Shown here: piece after piece, positions 26,601 to 36,424 of the stretch
Layout of the letters: every line of letters starts with the position of its first letter
Numbering within the stretch: position 1 is the stretch's first letter
From: a virus
Virus record (IMG/VR): IMGVR_UViG_3300046323_000419
Location: 36,364 to 100,363 of that record
Length of the DNA: 64,000 nt
Strand: one strand, 5' to 3'
The notes under the pieces: generated by a model
The model's input: the letters and a program-made list of their open reading frames with translations, nothing else
What the model was told of the DNA's origin: nothing
Database searches by the model: none
Translations under genes and position numbers: made by a program

Positions 26601-29532
26601 TAAAGTTGGAGCTAAATGGAATGATGGATATAAAGTAATTATTAATAGTAGTACTGCTGATGAAAACTATATTGGAAGGGATGACCCTTATATTGTTATT
26701 TCTAAAATAATAAAACCTGCACAATTTGACGAATCTGGAATAATGACAAAAGCTCCAGTTGTTGATGTAATGTTATTTAATACTAAAGAAGAAGCTGATA
26801 AATTTATAAAAGAAAGATTAGAAAAAGTAAAACTTTCAGCAGGGAAAAGACAAATTAAAGCAAATGAAAAATATGATGCAGAAATTAAAGCTTTACCTCA
26901 AAATAAATCTAAAGTATCTGAAGCTTTAACTGCTTTTAGTAATAAAGATTTTTCTAATATTCAATTATTGATAGATTACCTTCCAATTAACATTAAGTTA
27001 GCTGAAGGAGCTTATTTACCTATTGAAACAAGACGTGTTAATGGTGAAATGAATCCTGAAACAGAAATGTTAAGAAAATCATTAATAACTAATCTTATTA
27101 ATGGTATTCCTATTGAAAGTATGAATTCTACTATAACAGGTCAATATAAAGGTGTATTACAAGTTGAATCTCCAATTGCTGAAAATAGTCTTTTAGATTT
27201 AACTGGTGTTACAGATTTAAAGTATATTAAAGAAAATACTTATTTTGTAAATATTCACGGTCAATTAGAAAATATATTAACAGGTCAAACTAGAGCTTTT
27301 CAAAATAAATTTACTAAAGATTTAGATAGAACTAAAAATTATGCTGCTGGAGAAATCTATTTAATGATCCCACAAGCAGATGGCATATCTCAGTTTCCTT
27401 TAAAACTTAATATCAGTAAATTATCTATTGAAGAATCTGAAGGTTTATTTGAAATTTATAGAGAAATTTTAACACAAGATAAAGGTTCTAATACAACACT
27501 ATCTGAAATTAGTCCTGAATTGTTATCTATAATTCAAAATGTATTTGGAGAAGAATTAAAAGTAATTACAACACCTGCTAAACAAAAGGATATTAAATTA
27601 GGTGAAATTATAGATTTATTAGTTTATGAATCTGATAAAATTAAATCTAGAATTAATGTCACAGAAGGTATTTTATACTTTGGTGATAAATCTGCACATT
27701 CTGGTGAAATTGATGCTTTAAAAGAAGATATTATGTATTTCTTACATACTCAGAAAAGACATCAAATTAAGATTAGACCTAAATCTGCTGAAGATAATCA
27801 AAGAACTAACTTATCTGCAAATTCTGCAGATTATATTAAATATTTAGTAGAAAGTAAAATATTATCTACTAACGCAGTTGTTAATCAACCATTATTTCAA
27901 GGTTATACCAATTTATTTATAAGTCCTGCAATTACTACTAAAGGTGTTGAAATAAAATCTTCAAATATAAAAAATATTAACGATAAAATTGAAGAAATTG
28001 TAAATAGAGGTGAATCTGAAAAAATTTATAGAGATACTATTACAGAAGAAGATCGTAATAAAAAAATAGATTTTGATAGTTTAATGTCAAATATAAGTAA
28101 ATCTTTAACTGGTGAAAAAGAAGAAGAAATTTTAAAAGCCAATAAACTATTAAAACAATATTTAAAAGAAATTCATCCTGATAAAATTCAAAATTTAAAC
28201 AATAAAGAACTTTCAGAAGTAATAACTACAGCAATGATAATTGTTGCTAAAAAAGGAAATATTTCAAAAATAAACGAATTATATAATTTATATAATAATT
28301 CTTTATTAAAATCAAAACCCTCTACAAAAGTTAAAGAATATACAGAAACTGAAGTTATAGAAAGAATTAAAGGTATTAGAACTATTGATGAATTAAAAGA
28401 AGGTTATGAATCACTTTCTAAATCTGAACAAGATTTATATAAACCTTTATTTACAGAAAAAAGAATTAAAATTGAAAATAAAGGTGAAGTATCTAATTTG
28501 ATCATTGAAACTAAATTAGATATAAATGAAAATAAAGTTTTTATTCTTCAAACTGAATTAAATCAAAAACTAAAAGAACTTGAAAAAGAAAAAAACGAAA
28601 TAGAAAATTATTTAGTTAATAGATTTAGTCAGTCTCATAGTCTTAATAAGAACAATCCTCAAATAATTAATGCTTTTACGAGTAATTATCAAAGTTATTT
28701 AGAATCTAGTGATAAAGCTATTCAAGAACTTGGTAATAAAATGGAAACTTATTATGAATATGAAAACAATAAAAAATATTTAGAGCGTTCTTATTCTGGA
28801 AAAATAAAGGATATTAAAATTGAACTTGAAAAGGAATCATTTAAAGTATCTGATTCAGGTGCTGAAATAGCTAGTAATAACTTTGAAGGTTTAGATTTTG
28901 GTGATAATAAAGTTATTATTCAACCTATAGTAATTGAAAAAGATGATATAAAATCAATTCGTAAAATCATTCTTGAAGAAGAAGATTACCATTTAGCATC
29001 ATTAGAAATAGTAATTAATCGAGAATTAGAAAAAGGTATTTCAGAATATAATGTGATAAAAGCATTACTTAACGCAAGTAAATTAAATGATAAACAAGAT
29101 TCTTTTGGTGAAATATTACATTCAATAAAAATGAGAGATAATAATGAACGTAAAACACCTGGTGAAAAAAGAAAAAATGCTAAATATGACACTGAATTAG
29201 CTGCTTTAGAAAATAATTCAGATAATACTAGGAATATTGAAAATAATTCCGTATCTTTGCCAGAATCAACAACTGTAATAGAAGATTTAAGTGATTCTAA
29301 TAAATTTGTATCATCTTCAGATATCCCAAATACAGTTGAAAATAAACAGCAAATGGATAAACAAAATCAAGTGTTTAAAGAACCTAAAGGTTTAGAAGGT
29401 CAAAAAGATACTAAAACAATAGTTATGTTAAATGATAAAGTTGAAAAAGGAACTGCTACTGAAGCTAATCTTAAACAATTAGAAAGTCTTAAAGATAAAT
29501 ACGGAGAAGAATACATAAAAAAATGTAAATAA
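23671..29532 (+). CDS. Giant virion cargo protein with J-domain-like HPD segment
   Basis: A 1953-residue protein. Two Gly/Ala-rich hydrophobic stretches (about residues 178-210 and 445-465) could insert in membranes. Residues about 500-800 are helical and charged; about 810-880 form a low-complexity acidic linker. Near residue 1502 (H1502) the context LLKQYLKEIHPDK followed by a helix resembles helix II, the HPD loop and helix III of a J-domain. A second low-complexity tail follows about residue 1860. It directly precedes the virion polymerase gene, 2 bases away, and is probably co-packaged with it. No catalytic motif was found. Confidence 0.6.
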   Translation: MLNNRKNIYPKKDLDAALEKIHKVDKKTKLDAYLNESENKTFRSNTIGKSDYDKNLNLENIDTTNEQTIDTSINEHRANEQSWQAHLGIGAVRTVAKAATEVAKLPGVIGGIAMSPFADENEGFETAFNNQWIKFFDGLNEDVKEALPVYIKESVKNGDFFTKIGSSAFYATEGADGAGFMLGAMAPGALFKLFGGANALFGASIKAAKLAKYGEGIEAGRKALKAANITIKNIDQYMIPAFNTIAESGAESKGVWDGMESRKGDAHKEYMSKLDPNNSRYQQAISLKNEQLDQLRRSGEISIEEYNQQSANIGTVVAEEMFEKDFKEQKALAAQNSFFKNVVIVAGPNYIQAKLLFGKTPSKVLLDKIGGLGEKTIKNTVKQGVKNFAKGFASEGAEEVGQTAVEHRNIEQGLKFKLGDDMGDDYNPLTFGEDFIKTLGTTEGQIAGFLGGIMGAPMSAVGGYKQDVRDRKQTERLREKINGASTAYADIKNTNIYEQEEYTNPETGEVDFRDKEVDGKKVFIPENVAKVKKALDLIERDSQIYDKAIEEGDTETIEMLKGKAEFNLINKFIGEDEVTLDALGEYLKVAFPTQKSENISEEQIKLNKENLERVDKIMKKATSLQKDLTSYKDMAASLIRINNPEVTEKHLTDFMNRVANTFISERAEEFDAKDKLNKLEKQKSDLLSNSTVIEIDNPNYIEGISSELDKTTKTRSNNPRLDLINSQIAKVKEQLKDFEEATNSTIWDNEYLNNKISNEVKVRQKLQKATSPEVVEKADEVLQTINNATTPEELNNLPKTNTPADTVIQQKADKKKTELKAAKEAEEAGVITNAKEDDNAFNGTSTTETHSTEGSDISDELTPQTGENTTEEDDKESKLINPTQGKGVKLISYDRKNNEVFSWIKEQFPEGLAFERNPINKIGQEVSFEINENPTGNSSVLEIEKRRKNDIERYDESDKRGIEKINPDAESTKGSPFKVGAKWNDGYKVIINSSTADENYIGRDDPYIVISKIIKPAQFDESGIMTKAPVVDVMLFNTKEEADKFIKERLEKVKLSAGKRQIKANEKYDAEIKALPQNKSKVSEALTAFSNKDFSNIQLLIDYLPINIKLAEGAYLPIETRRVNGEMNPETEMLRKSLITNLINGIPIESMNSTITGQYKGVLQVESPIAENSLLDLTGVTDLKYIKENTYFVNIHGQLENILTGQTRAFQNKFTKDLDRTKNYAAGEIYLMIPQADGISQFPLKLNISKLSIEESEGLFEIYREILTQDKGSNTTLSEISPELLSIIQNVFGEELKVITTPAKQKDIKLGEIIDLLVYESDKIKSRINVTEGILYFGDKSAHSGEIDALKEDIMYFLHTQKRHQIKIRPKSAEDNQRTNLSANSADYIKYLVESKILSTNAVVNQPLFQGYTNLFISPAITTKGVEIKSSNIKNINDKIEEIVNRGESEKIYRDTITEEDRNKKIDFDSLMSNISKSLTGEKEEEILKANKLLKQYLKEIHPDKIQNLNNKELSEVITTAMIIVAKKGNISKINELYNLYNNSLLKSKPSTKVKEYTETEVIERIKGIRTIDELKEGYESLSKSEQDLYKPLFTEKRIKIENKGEVSNLIIETKLDINENKVFILQTELNQKLKELEKEKNEIENYLVNRFSQSHSLNKNNPQIINAFTSNYQSYLESSDKAIQELGNKMETYYEYENNKKYLERSYSGKIKDIKIELEKESFKVSDSGAEIASNNFEGLDFGDNKVIIQPIVIEKDDIKSIRKIILEEEDYHLASLEIVINRELEKGISEYNVIKALLNASKLNDKQDSFGEILHSIKMRDNNERKTPGEKRKNAKYDTELAALENNSDNTRNIENNSVSLPESTTVIEDLSDSNKFVSSSDIPNTVENKQQMDKQNQVFKEPKGLEGQKDTKTIVMLNDKVEKGTATEANLKQLESLKDKYGEEYIKKCK

Positions 29533-29534
29533 TT

Positions 29535-32500
29535 ATGAGTTGTAAGTTTATAGTAAACGGTACAGAATCAAAACTGTATGATAAAATATTAACAGCATTT
29601 AATGGAGATGAGGAGTTATCAAAAACTCTTCATTCTTCTTTTGCTAAAGATGATAAATTCATTAAAGAGTTTGGTGATTGGGATGATGCTTATAAAAATA
29701 GTTATGAAAATTTAGAAACCAAGTTATCTTATATAGACAGAACTGAAGATAATGGTGAACCAATGTTATATCAAAATGATAAAACTGGTGATTGGTATTA
29801 TTTAGATAAAGATTATAATAAAGTAATTCTTGTTGAGAATAAGAAAAGTTTAAATTCTTTATTTGAATATCAAGAAATTCAACAACTTACTAAAGTTTTA
29901 ACTAATGATTATTTTAAAAATCATTTAAAAGTTGATTTTAACAATATTGATTTAGAAAAAGAAACTGTTTCTATTAAAATGGCAGTTATTGCTAAACTTA
30001 GAGAAAGAATTGAATTTCTAAAAACTTCTGATGATGTTTATTTTGAAGATGTTGCAGATAGATTAGAAATAGCATTAAAAGATAATTTAAATGAAATTGT
30101 TGAAAATGTTAAAACTATTTTTGAACAAAATAAAATTAGTTATAAAGATAATTTAGATTCTGATGAAGATTCTAATTTATCTGAAATTGAGATTATAGAG
30201 AATCAAAAAGACCCTTCATATAATACTCAATCTAATGAAAAAAGTAGTAAAGAAGGTGTTACAGCTAATATTAAATTTAGATTATCATTAATTGAAGATG
30301 TTGAAAATTCAGATTATTTTTTAAATGATAAAGTATATATTGATTTTAATGTAATTCATAATGATTTATTAAGTCAATTATCAAATATTGTAGCATTAGA
30401 AAAAGATGGTGTACAAGAAGATAGATTTGAATTATTAAAAGCAGAAGTTTTAAAATTTGTAGGTAAAAAACCTTATTTTAAAGAACTTTATAGAATGTTA
30501 TCTGATCCAGATTTATCTGAAGAAATTAAAAATGAATTTTCATCTGCATTTAATTTACATCAAGGTAATTTAAATACATCTAAATTTAAAAGAGATAAAG
30601 ATGGTAATATAGAATGGTCTAATATTAATGCTGCACAATCTGCAAAGAAAGAAAATGATGTTTTATACGTTTGGGGAAATAATTTTAAAACTGATTTTGT
30701 TACTATTGATGGTGATAAATCATTTATAACTCCAGAGAATAAGAAAGTATTAAAATCTTATTCTGATAAACTTAATAAAATTAATGTACTTCAAGAAACT
30801 GCAGTAAATGATTTTATTGAAATATTAAGAGATTTAGGTGTTGAATCAACTATTCAAGGTTTTAATCATTATCTAGATGATTTAAAGCTAATTGGAAATG
30901 ATCCTGAAATATCTAATAAAATATTTAATAAAACTATAACAGGTTTAAAATATTTCTTTAAATCAATTGAAGATAATAAAATTTCTAATTTAGATGAAGC
31001 TTTTAATACTCAAACTATATTTAAAAATTTAGCTAGAGCTGAAGTATTTTATATGGCTGAAAATGCAGATTTTTCTGTATTTACAGGTGGTAAACAAAAA
31101 TGGACATTTTCATATCCGTCATTTTTATCAAATACAATAGAAGCTTGGAAAAAAGATAGAAATATATTATTAAATCATTATCAAGCATCTGAATATAATT
31201 CAGGTTCTTATAAGATGAAATATTTACTAGCATTTGGAGATACTTATGAAGTTGATGAATTAACTTTACCAGAAGCTCAAGAAGCAGCTAGAGTTGAAGA
31301 ATCTAAGAAAAGAATTAATGATATTAGTTTAGGTAGTTTTAATGTATTTCAAGAAGAAAAGGAAACTACTACAGAATCTGCAAATGTTAAAGAAATAAAT
31401 GAAAATCTATATATTTTAGATAATGTTAATAAAACTGTAGCTTTCATTAATGGTGGTTTATCTTACCATAGAGGTACTACACCTGCGGAAAAAGGTACTC
31501 AGTATGAAATATCTATGGGTGGAAATATATCCACAAATGCAAGATATGGTGGTGAATTTGGTATAGATTTTAATGAAGAAGCTTTAGATATAGTATTTGA
31601 ATACTTTGATTCTGAATATAGAAGAATGAGAGTTGAAAATGCTTTTATGGCTGATGAAAATAATAGTAATAAATTAATTACTTATTATCATTTGGGTGCA
31701 AAAAATGTTTTTAAATCACAGTTATTTCCATCATTAAGTCCTAATGAAATTGCTAATGCTGCTAAAGATTTTGGTAGCAATTTTCATTTAATATATGAAA
31801 ATGGTAATGCTTATTTAGAAACCTTAAAAGGTTCTGATTTTGAAGCAGATATTAAACGTTATATTAAAAAAGCATTAGTAGAAGATATTATAGATGTGGA
31901 TGGTACTTTAAGTAGTTTAGTAAAAGCTGGACTATTTGAACAAAATGCAGATAGTTCTTATAAAAATTTAGGAATTGATTCTAAAGTTTGGGATAAATAT
32001 GGTCAAGATCAAGCGCTTAAAGTAGCTACAGATTATTATATTAATTCTTTAATAGCACAAGTTGAATATTCTAAAATGTTTGCTGGAGATGTAGCTTATT
32101 ATAAAAATGGAGTTGATTATAAAAAACGTATTCCCGCTACATATACAGATGGTATTTATCAAAGACTTAATGATAAAAATAAGAATTTTACAATTGCAGT
32201 TATTGAAAGTGTAAATATCGCTAGTCCATTTCATCCAGCTATTGAAGAATTAGTTGGTGAAAAGATTGCAAAATATTATACAGATATTAATTCTGCTGAT
32301 GCTCAAGCTTGGATTACACCTGCTAGATGGAAAAATCTTATTGAAAGTTTAGGTAAATGGAATTCAATATATCAATCAGCTTATGATAAATTAGAAGGTA
32401 TTAATAATGAACCTTTTACTGAAAAAGAGTTAAAGAAAGTAGCTCAACCTTTAAAAGGTGTTTACTTTCAAAATATTAATGGACAACCTGTGTTTTTAAA

Positions 32501-35500
32501 ATATTCACAAGCTGTCTTAACACCACGATTACGTAAAGGTAATGATTTAGAAAAACTTTATGATAAGATGGTTAATTCGGGTGTTGATGAATTATTAACA
32601 TTTGACGCAATTAAAGTAGGTTCTAATCGACCAACTCGTACTTATGATGATAATGGTGCTCTTTTAGAAAATTTTGTATTAAATCCAATGATATTACCTT
32701 CTAATGGTTGGAAGTTACAACAAGACTTACCAACTAAGACAATGCACGCTACTGAATTAGGTTCTCAATTACAAAAAAATATTTTTCAAGGTTTAGCTTT
32801 TAATAAAGCTGAGGAATTTGAAGTAAATGATGAAGAATTATTTACTGGTGATCAAATGATTGAGAATATTGCAAATGTTGTAGGAGATTTATCAGATTTA
32901 GGTTATCAAGGTGTATTAGAAGAATTTGGAGTTGATGCTACTGGTAAAATTAATAATTTAGATACTTTTTATAATTCAATTATTTCTGAATTAAAATCTA
33001 GAAATGGTTCTAGAAATATAATTAAAGCTTTAGAATCTGAAGTTTCTATTTATGGATTACCACAAGTTCAAAAGAAATTACAAAATATATTTGGTGCAAT
33101 TATGACTAAACGTATTTTGAAAATTCAAACTAATGGTGGTTCATTTATACAAATGTCTAATTATGGTTTAAATAGTGAAAATGCAGAAAGTCAAAATGTA
33201 ATATGGAGTCCAAACGCATTAGCTACTACACACGAACCACAGTTTTTAAAAGATGATAAAGGTGAATTTATATTATCTAAAAATGGTAAAAAGATTGTTA
33301 GACCTGGTGGAGTATTAATATCAGGTTCATTTATTGCTAAATATATTCCTGATTATGCTACGAAATCACCTAAAGAATTATTTGGTTATACAAATGAAGA
33401 AGGTGAATTTATTAAAGGTGTAATTGATGATAGAATTCTTAACAATATAATAGGATATAGAATTCCTAATCAAGGTTTATCATCTAATGATGCTTTACAA
33501 ATAGTAGGCATTCTTCCTGAAGAAAATGGAGATACAATTGTAGCTTATACAGGTATTACTACTAAAACAGGTTCTGATTTTGATATTGATAAAATGTATA
33601 TAATGTTTCCATCATTCAATCACAATGTCGAATCGAACAATTTAGAATATATTAATTATAATTCTGAAAATAAAACTAAAGAAGGTTTACAAAATAGATT
33701 AATTGAATTATACAAATCTGTTTTATTAAATGAAAAAGTTATACCAGATGTAATGACACCTATTGACTTTGATTTTATGAAAAATGATATTAGGAGTATA
33801 TTTAAACAACCTGCAATAACTAATTTAAGTTTATTTAACCCATTAAAAGATATTAATATTCGTTATGGGTTCTTAGCTGGGCAAGCTGGTGTAGGACAAC
33901 AAGCTAATGCGTTAATGTCATATGTATTAGGCAGTATGTCTGATATGTCACTAACTAACTTTAGCGTACCTAATTCTAATAATAAATTAGACCAAGAATA
34001 TTCTAATAATTTATCTAATGAAGATATTAATTATTATAAGAAATTTTTAAAACTTAGTGATGAACAAGTTAAAGAAATTAAATCTATTAAAATTGGTAAT
34101 TCATTATCAGCAGTATTAAATGCTTTTGTGGATATTGCAAAAGATCCATATATTACAGAAGCTGGTTGGACAACTATGACAACTAATACAGGTAACTTAT
34201 TATTAAGATATGGTGTACATCCTTTTTATGTAAATGCTTTATTATCACAAACTGTAATTCAAGATTATGTTAAATTTAGTCAAAAATATGAAAAGTCTAA
34301 TGACCAAAGTTTAAGTACATTAGATGCTTTTATTGAACAGGAATTTGGTAAAGATACTTATAAAGATTATAATAAAAAGAATGTTTTAAATAATTCATTA
34401 GAATCTTTAAGAGATCAAATTGGTAAACAAGGTTCAGATGAACACAGAATGAATACTTTATATTCATTTCTATATTTTCAAGATGGTTCTAAAGTTTTAC
34501 AAAAAGCTGTTAATGCTTCTAAATTTATGGTTAATGGTGCTGGTAAGAATATAACATCTTTACAAATATCTAAAAATTCTGTAGATTCTATATTAGAAAA
34601 TGAAACTAAACATAATGATAAACAAATTGTATTAAATGGGTTTCAAAGTTTATTTCAAAATCCTAATGGTAGTGAATCAATGTTTTCAAGATATTATACA
34701 AATGTTGTCTTAGGAGTTGATAAAATTGTTAAAGCTAATCCTAAATTATTCTTATCTGCAAATTCTGTTATACAAAATTCATTTAATGAAATAGCATATG
34801 ATTTAAGTAACGATAAACTTTTAGATAATGAATTAGGTGATGAATTAGAAATACACGCTTATAGTTACTTAATGTCAGGATTTCAACCTTTAAATATATC
34901 AATTGCTGAAAAAACAGAGTTACTTACAAATTTTGTAAATGAATTTAAAAAATTTCAAACGGATAATAAAGAACTATATTCTATTGTTGATTCATTAGTT
35001 GTTAAACCTGGAAGTGGTAAAATTGATTATATTACATTAAATAACAGAATTAAAAGTCCAGAAATTGAAGAATCTTTAACTAATTCATTCTCAGATTTAT
35101 TAGATAAAGAACCTGAATTTACTGAAAAGTTAATTAAATATTCATTTTTAACATCAGGATTTTCAATGAATCCTAATCAGTTTTTTACTCATATACCATC
35201 TCAATGGATGATGAGAAATAATATAAATAGATATATTATTGATACTAATGATAATTATAATAATAATGAAGTTAATGATTTTAATATGATTGACCAATTT
35301 TATTTATCAAATATAGATAATACTAAATATGTTAAAAATGTAACTGAAGGTCAAATTGATGTTTTAGTTAAAGTATTAAATGACTCTGGAGAACTTCAAA
35401 CATTTGATATTAGAAAAAATGGTTTTGTAATGAAAAAAACTGGTAAACAAGGTTATTTTAAAGTTAAATCTACAGAATCTGGTGTAATTTATTATAAACT

Positions 35501-36038
35501 ATTAGGTTATACATTTGATGGTAAAGGAGTTTATACTAGATTTATCACTAATACTCAAGGTAAATTTGTCGATATTCAACCTCTTAATAAAAAAGATAAA
35601 AAAGGTAATCGTATTTATGGTTATAGTAGAGAAGGTATTATTTTAAAATCATCTTCAGAAACTATTGGTAATTTAGCAACTGTAAGAGGTCAAAAGATAT
35701 TAAATGATTTAGCCGTAATACCTAGAGATGCTGAATATCATAATGAAGTTATTCCAAATGAAGTGAAAGTTGATAATATTATTATAGAACCTAAGTTAGA
35801 AATTAAATCTGAAATAGATATAACTAATCAAACTGAAATAAAAGTTGATAATATTATGGAAAATAATAATCTAATTGAAAAAGAAGTTATTTTTGAACCT
35901 TTAAATTTTAACTTTAAATTTGTAGATAATAAAACATTAGTGGATAGTGATTCACCTATAGATAATAAAACTTTACAGGATAAACTTAAAAAAACATATA
36001 AAGAATTAGATTTACTTATAAAATGTATAGGATTATGA
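29535..36038 (+). CDS. crAss-like virion RNA polymerase (DFDID type)
   Basis: A 2167-residue single-chain RNA polymerase of the crAss-like/QDE-1-related class. The catalytic metal-binding motif DFDID is at residues 1348-1352 in the context TKTGSDFDIDKMY; downstream, FLAGQAGVGQQANAL (about 1450) is another strongly conserved stretch. In Cellulophaga phage phi14:2 a protein of similar length with this motif at a similar position is packaged and transcribes early phage genes after injection. The motif position and the neighbours (giant cargo genes) fit. The last 16 bases overlap the next small gene. The assignment is strong; early-promoter specificity is unknown. Confidence 0.9.
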   Translation: MSCKFIVNGTESKLYDKILTAFNGDEELSKTLHSSFAKDDKFIKEFGDWDDAYKNSYENLETKLSYIDRTEDNGEPMLYQNDKTGDWYYLDKDYNKVILVENKKSLNSLFEYQEIQQLTKVLTNDYFKNHLKVDFNNIDLEKETVSIKMAVIAKLRERIEFLKTSDDVYFEDVADRLEIALKDNLNEIVENVKTIFEQNKISYKDNLDSDEDSNLSEIEIIENQKDPSYNTQSNEKSSKEGVTANIKFRLSLIEDVENSDYFLNDKVYIDFNVIHNDLLSQLSNIVALEKDGVQEDRFELLKAEVLKFVGKKPYFKELYRMLSDPDLSEEIKNEFSSAFNLHQGNLNTSKFKRDKDGNIEWSNINAAQSAKKENDVLYVWGNNFKTDFVTIDGDKSFITPENKKVLKSYSDKLNKINVLQETAVNDFIEILRDLGVESTIQGFNHYLDDLKLIGNDPEISNKIFNKTITGLKYFFKSIEDNKISNLDEAFNTQTIFKNLARAEVFYMAENADFSVFTGGKQKWTFSYPSFLSNTIEAWKKDRNILLNHYQASEYNSGSYKMKYLLAFGDTYEVDELTLPEAQEAARVEESKKRINDISLGSFNVFQEEKETTTESANVKEINENLYILDNVNKTVAFINGGLSYHRGTTPAEKGTQYEISMGGNISTNARYGGEFGIDFNEEALDIVFEYFDSEYRRMRVENAFMADENNSNKLITYYHLGAKNVFKSQLFPSLSPNEIANAAKDFGSNFHLIYENGNAYLETLKGSDFEADIKRYIKKALVEDIIDVDGTLSSLVKAGLFEQNADSSYKNLGIDSKVWDKYGQDQALKVATDYYINSLIAQVEYSKMFAGDVAYYKNGVDYKKRIPATYTDGIYQRLNDKNKNFTIAVIESVNIASPFHPAIEELVGEKIAKYYTDINSADAQAWITPARWKNLIESLGKWNSIYQSAYDKLEGINNEPFTEKELKKVAQPLKGVYFQNINGQPVFLKYSQAVLTPRLRKGNDLEKLYDKMVNSGVDELLTFDAIKVGSNRPTRTYDDNGALLENFVLNPMILPSNGWKLQQDLPTKTMHATELGSQLQKNIFQGLAFNKAEEFEVNDEELFTGDQMIENIANVVGDLSDLGYQGVLEEFGVDATGKINNLDTFYNSIISELKSRNGSRNIIKALESEVSIYGLPQVQKKLQNIFGAIMTKRILKIQTNGGSFIQMSNYGLNSENAESQNVIWSPNALATTHEPQFLKDDKGEFILSKNGKKIVRPGGVLISGSFIAKYIPDYATKSPKELFGYTNEEGEFIKGVIDDRILNNIIGYRIPNQGLSSNDALQIVGILPEENGDTIVAYTGITTKTGSDFDIDKMYIMFPSFNHNVESNNLEYINYNSENKTKEGLQNRLIELYKSVLLNEKVIPDVMTPIDFDFMKNDIRSIFKQPAITNLSLFNPLKDINIRYGFLAGQAGVGQQANALMSYVLGSMSDMSLTNFSVPNSNNKLDQEYSNNLSNEDINYYKKFLKLSDEQVKEIKSIKIGNSLSAVLNAFVDIAKDPYITEAGWTTMTTNTGNLLLRYGVHPFYVNALLSQTVIQDYVKFSQKYEKSNDQSLSTLDAFIEQEFGKDTYKDYNKKNVLNNSLESLRDQIGKQGSDEHRMNTLYSFLYFQDGSKVLQKAVNASKFMVNGAGKNITSLQISKNSVDSILENETKHNDKQIVLNGFQSLFQNPNGSESMFSRYYTNVVLGVDKIVKANPKLFLSANSVIQNSFNEIAYDLSNDKLLDNELGDELEIHAYSYLMSGFQPLNISIAEKTELLTNFVNEFKKFQTDNKELYSIVDSLVVKPGSGKIDYITLNNRIKSPEIEESLTNSFSDLLDKEPEFTEKLIKYSFLTSGFSMNPNQFFTHIPSQWMMRNNINRYIIDTNDNYNNNEVNDFNMIDQFYLSNIDNTKYVKNVTEGQIDVLVKVLNDSGELQTFDIRKNGFVMKKTGKQGYFKVKSTESGVIYYKLLGYTFDGKGVYTRFITNTQGKFVDIQPLNKKDKKGNRIYGYSREGIILKSSSETIGNLATVRGQKILNDLAVIPRDAEYHNEVIPNEVKVDNIIIEPKLEIKSEIDITNQTEIKVDNIMENNNLIEKEVIFEPLNFNFKFVDNKTLVDSDSPIDNKTLQDKLKKTYKELDLLIKCIGL

Positions 36039-36358
36039 ACGAAGATTTAGAATTTGAAAGATTACTTATTGAAAAAAGACATTCTGAGTTAATAGTTTTA
36101 TTAACTAAAATGTTAAATAAACCATCTTCTACTACAGATTTAAAAAAAATAGAAAGTCTTTTAACTTTATTATCTGAAAAAAAAGAAGATAATATTCCAA
36201 AAAGTATTCAAATATTAAGTGAAAGTATTATTAAAAGTCAAAATAAATTAATTTCAACAATTGAAGAACTTAAAAATAAAAAAGGTGAATGGACATTTGA
36301 AATTATAAGAAATACTTATGGTAATATATATGAAGTTAAAGCAATTCAAAATAAATAA
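36023..36358 (+). CDS. Small coiled-coil protein after the polymerase
   Basis: A 111-residue, highly charged, mostly helical protein (about residues 1-95 predicted coiled coil, LIVLLTKMLNKPSS...KIESLLTLLSEKKED). It overlaps the polymerase gene by 16 bases, so it is likely translated with it. No recognised domain. It could be a packaging partner, chaperone or scaffold for cargo proteins. Confidence 0.45.
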   Translation: MYRIMNEDLEFERLLIEKRHSELIVLLTKMLNKPSSTTDLKKIESLLTLLSEKKEDNIPKSIQILSESIIKSQNKLISTIEELKNKKGEWTFEIIRNTYGNIYEVKAIQNK

Positions 36359-36424
36359 AAATGGTAGCATTTACAATAACTACATTCAGAACTTTAGAAA
36401 TTATAACAGTAAAAAAAATAAATT

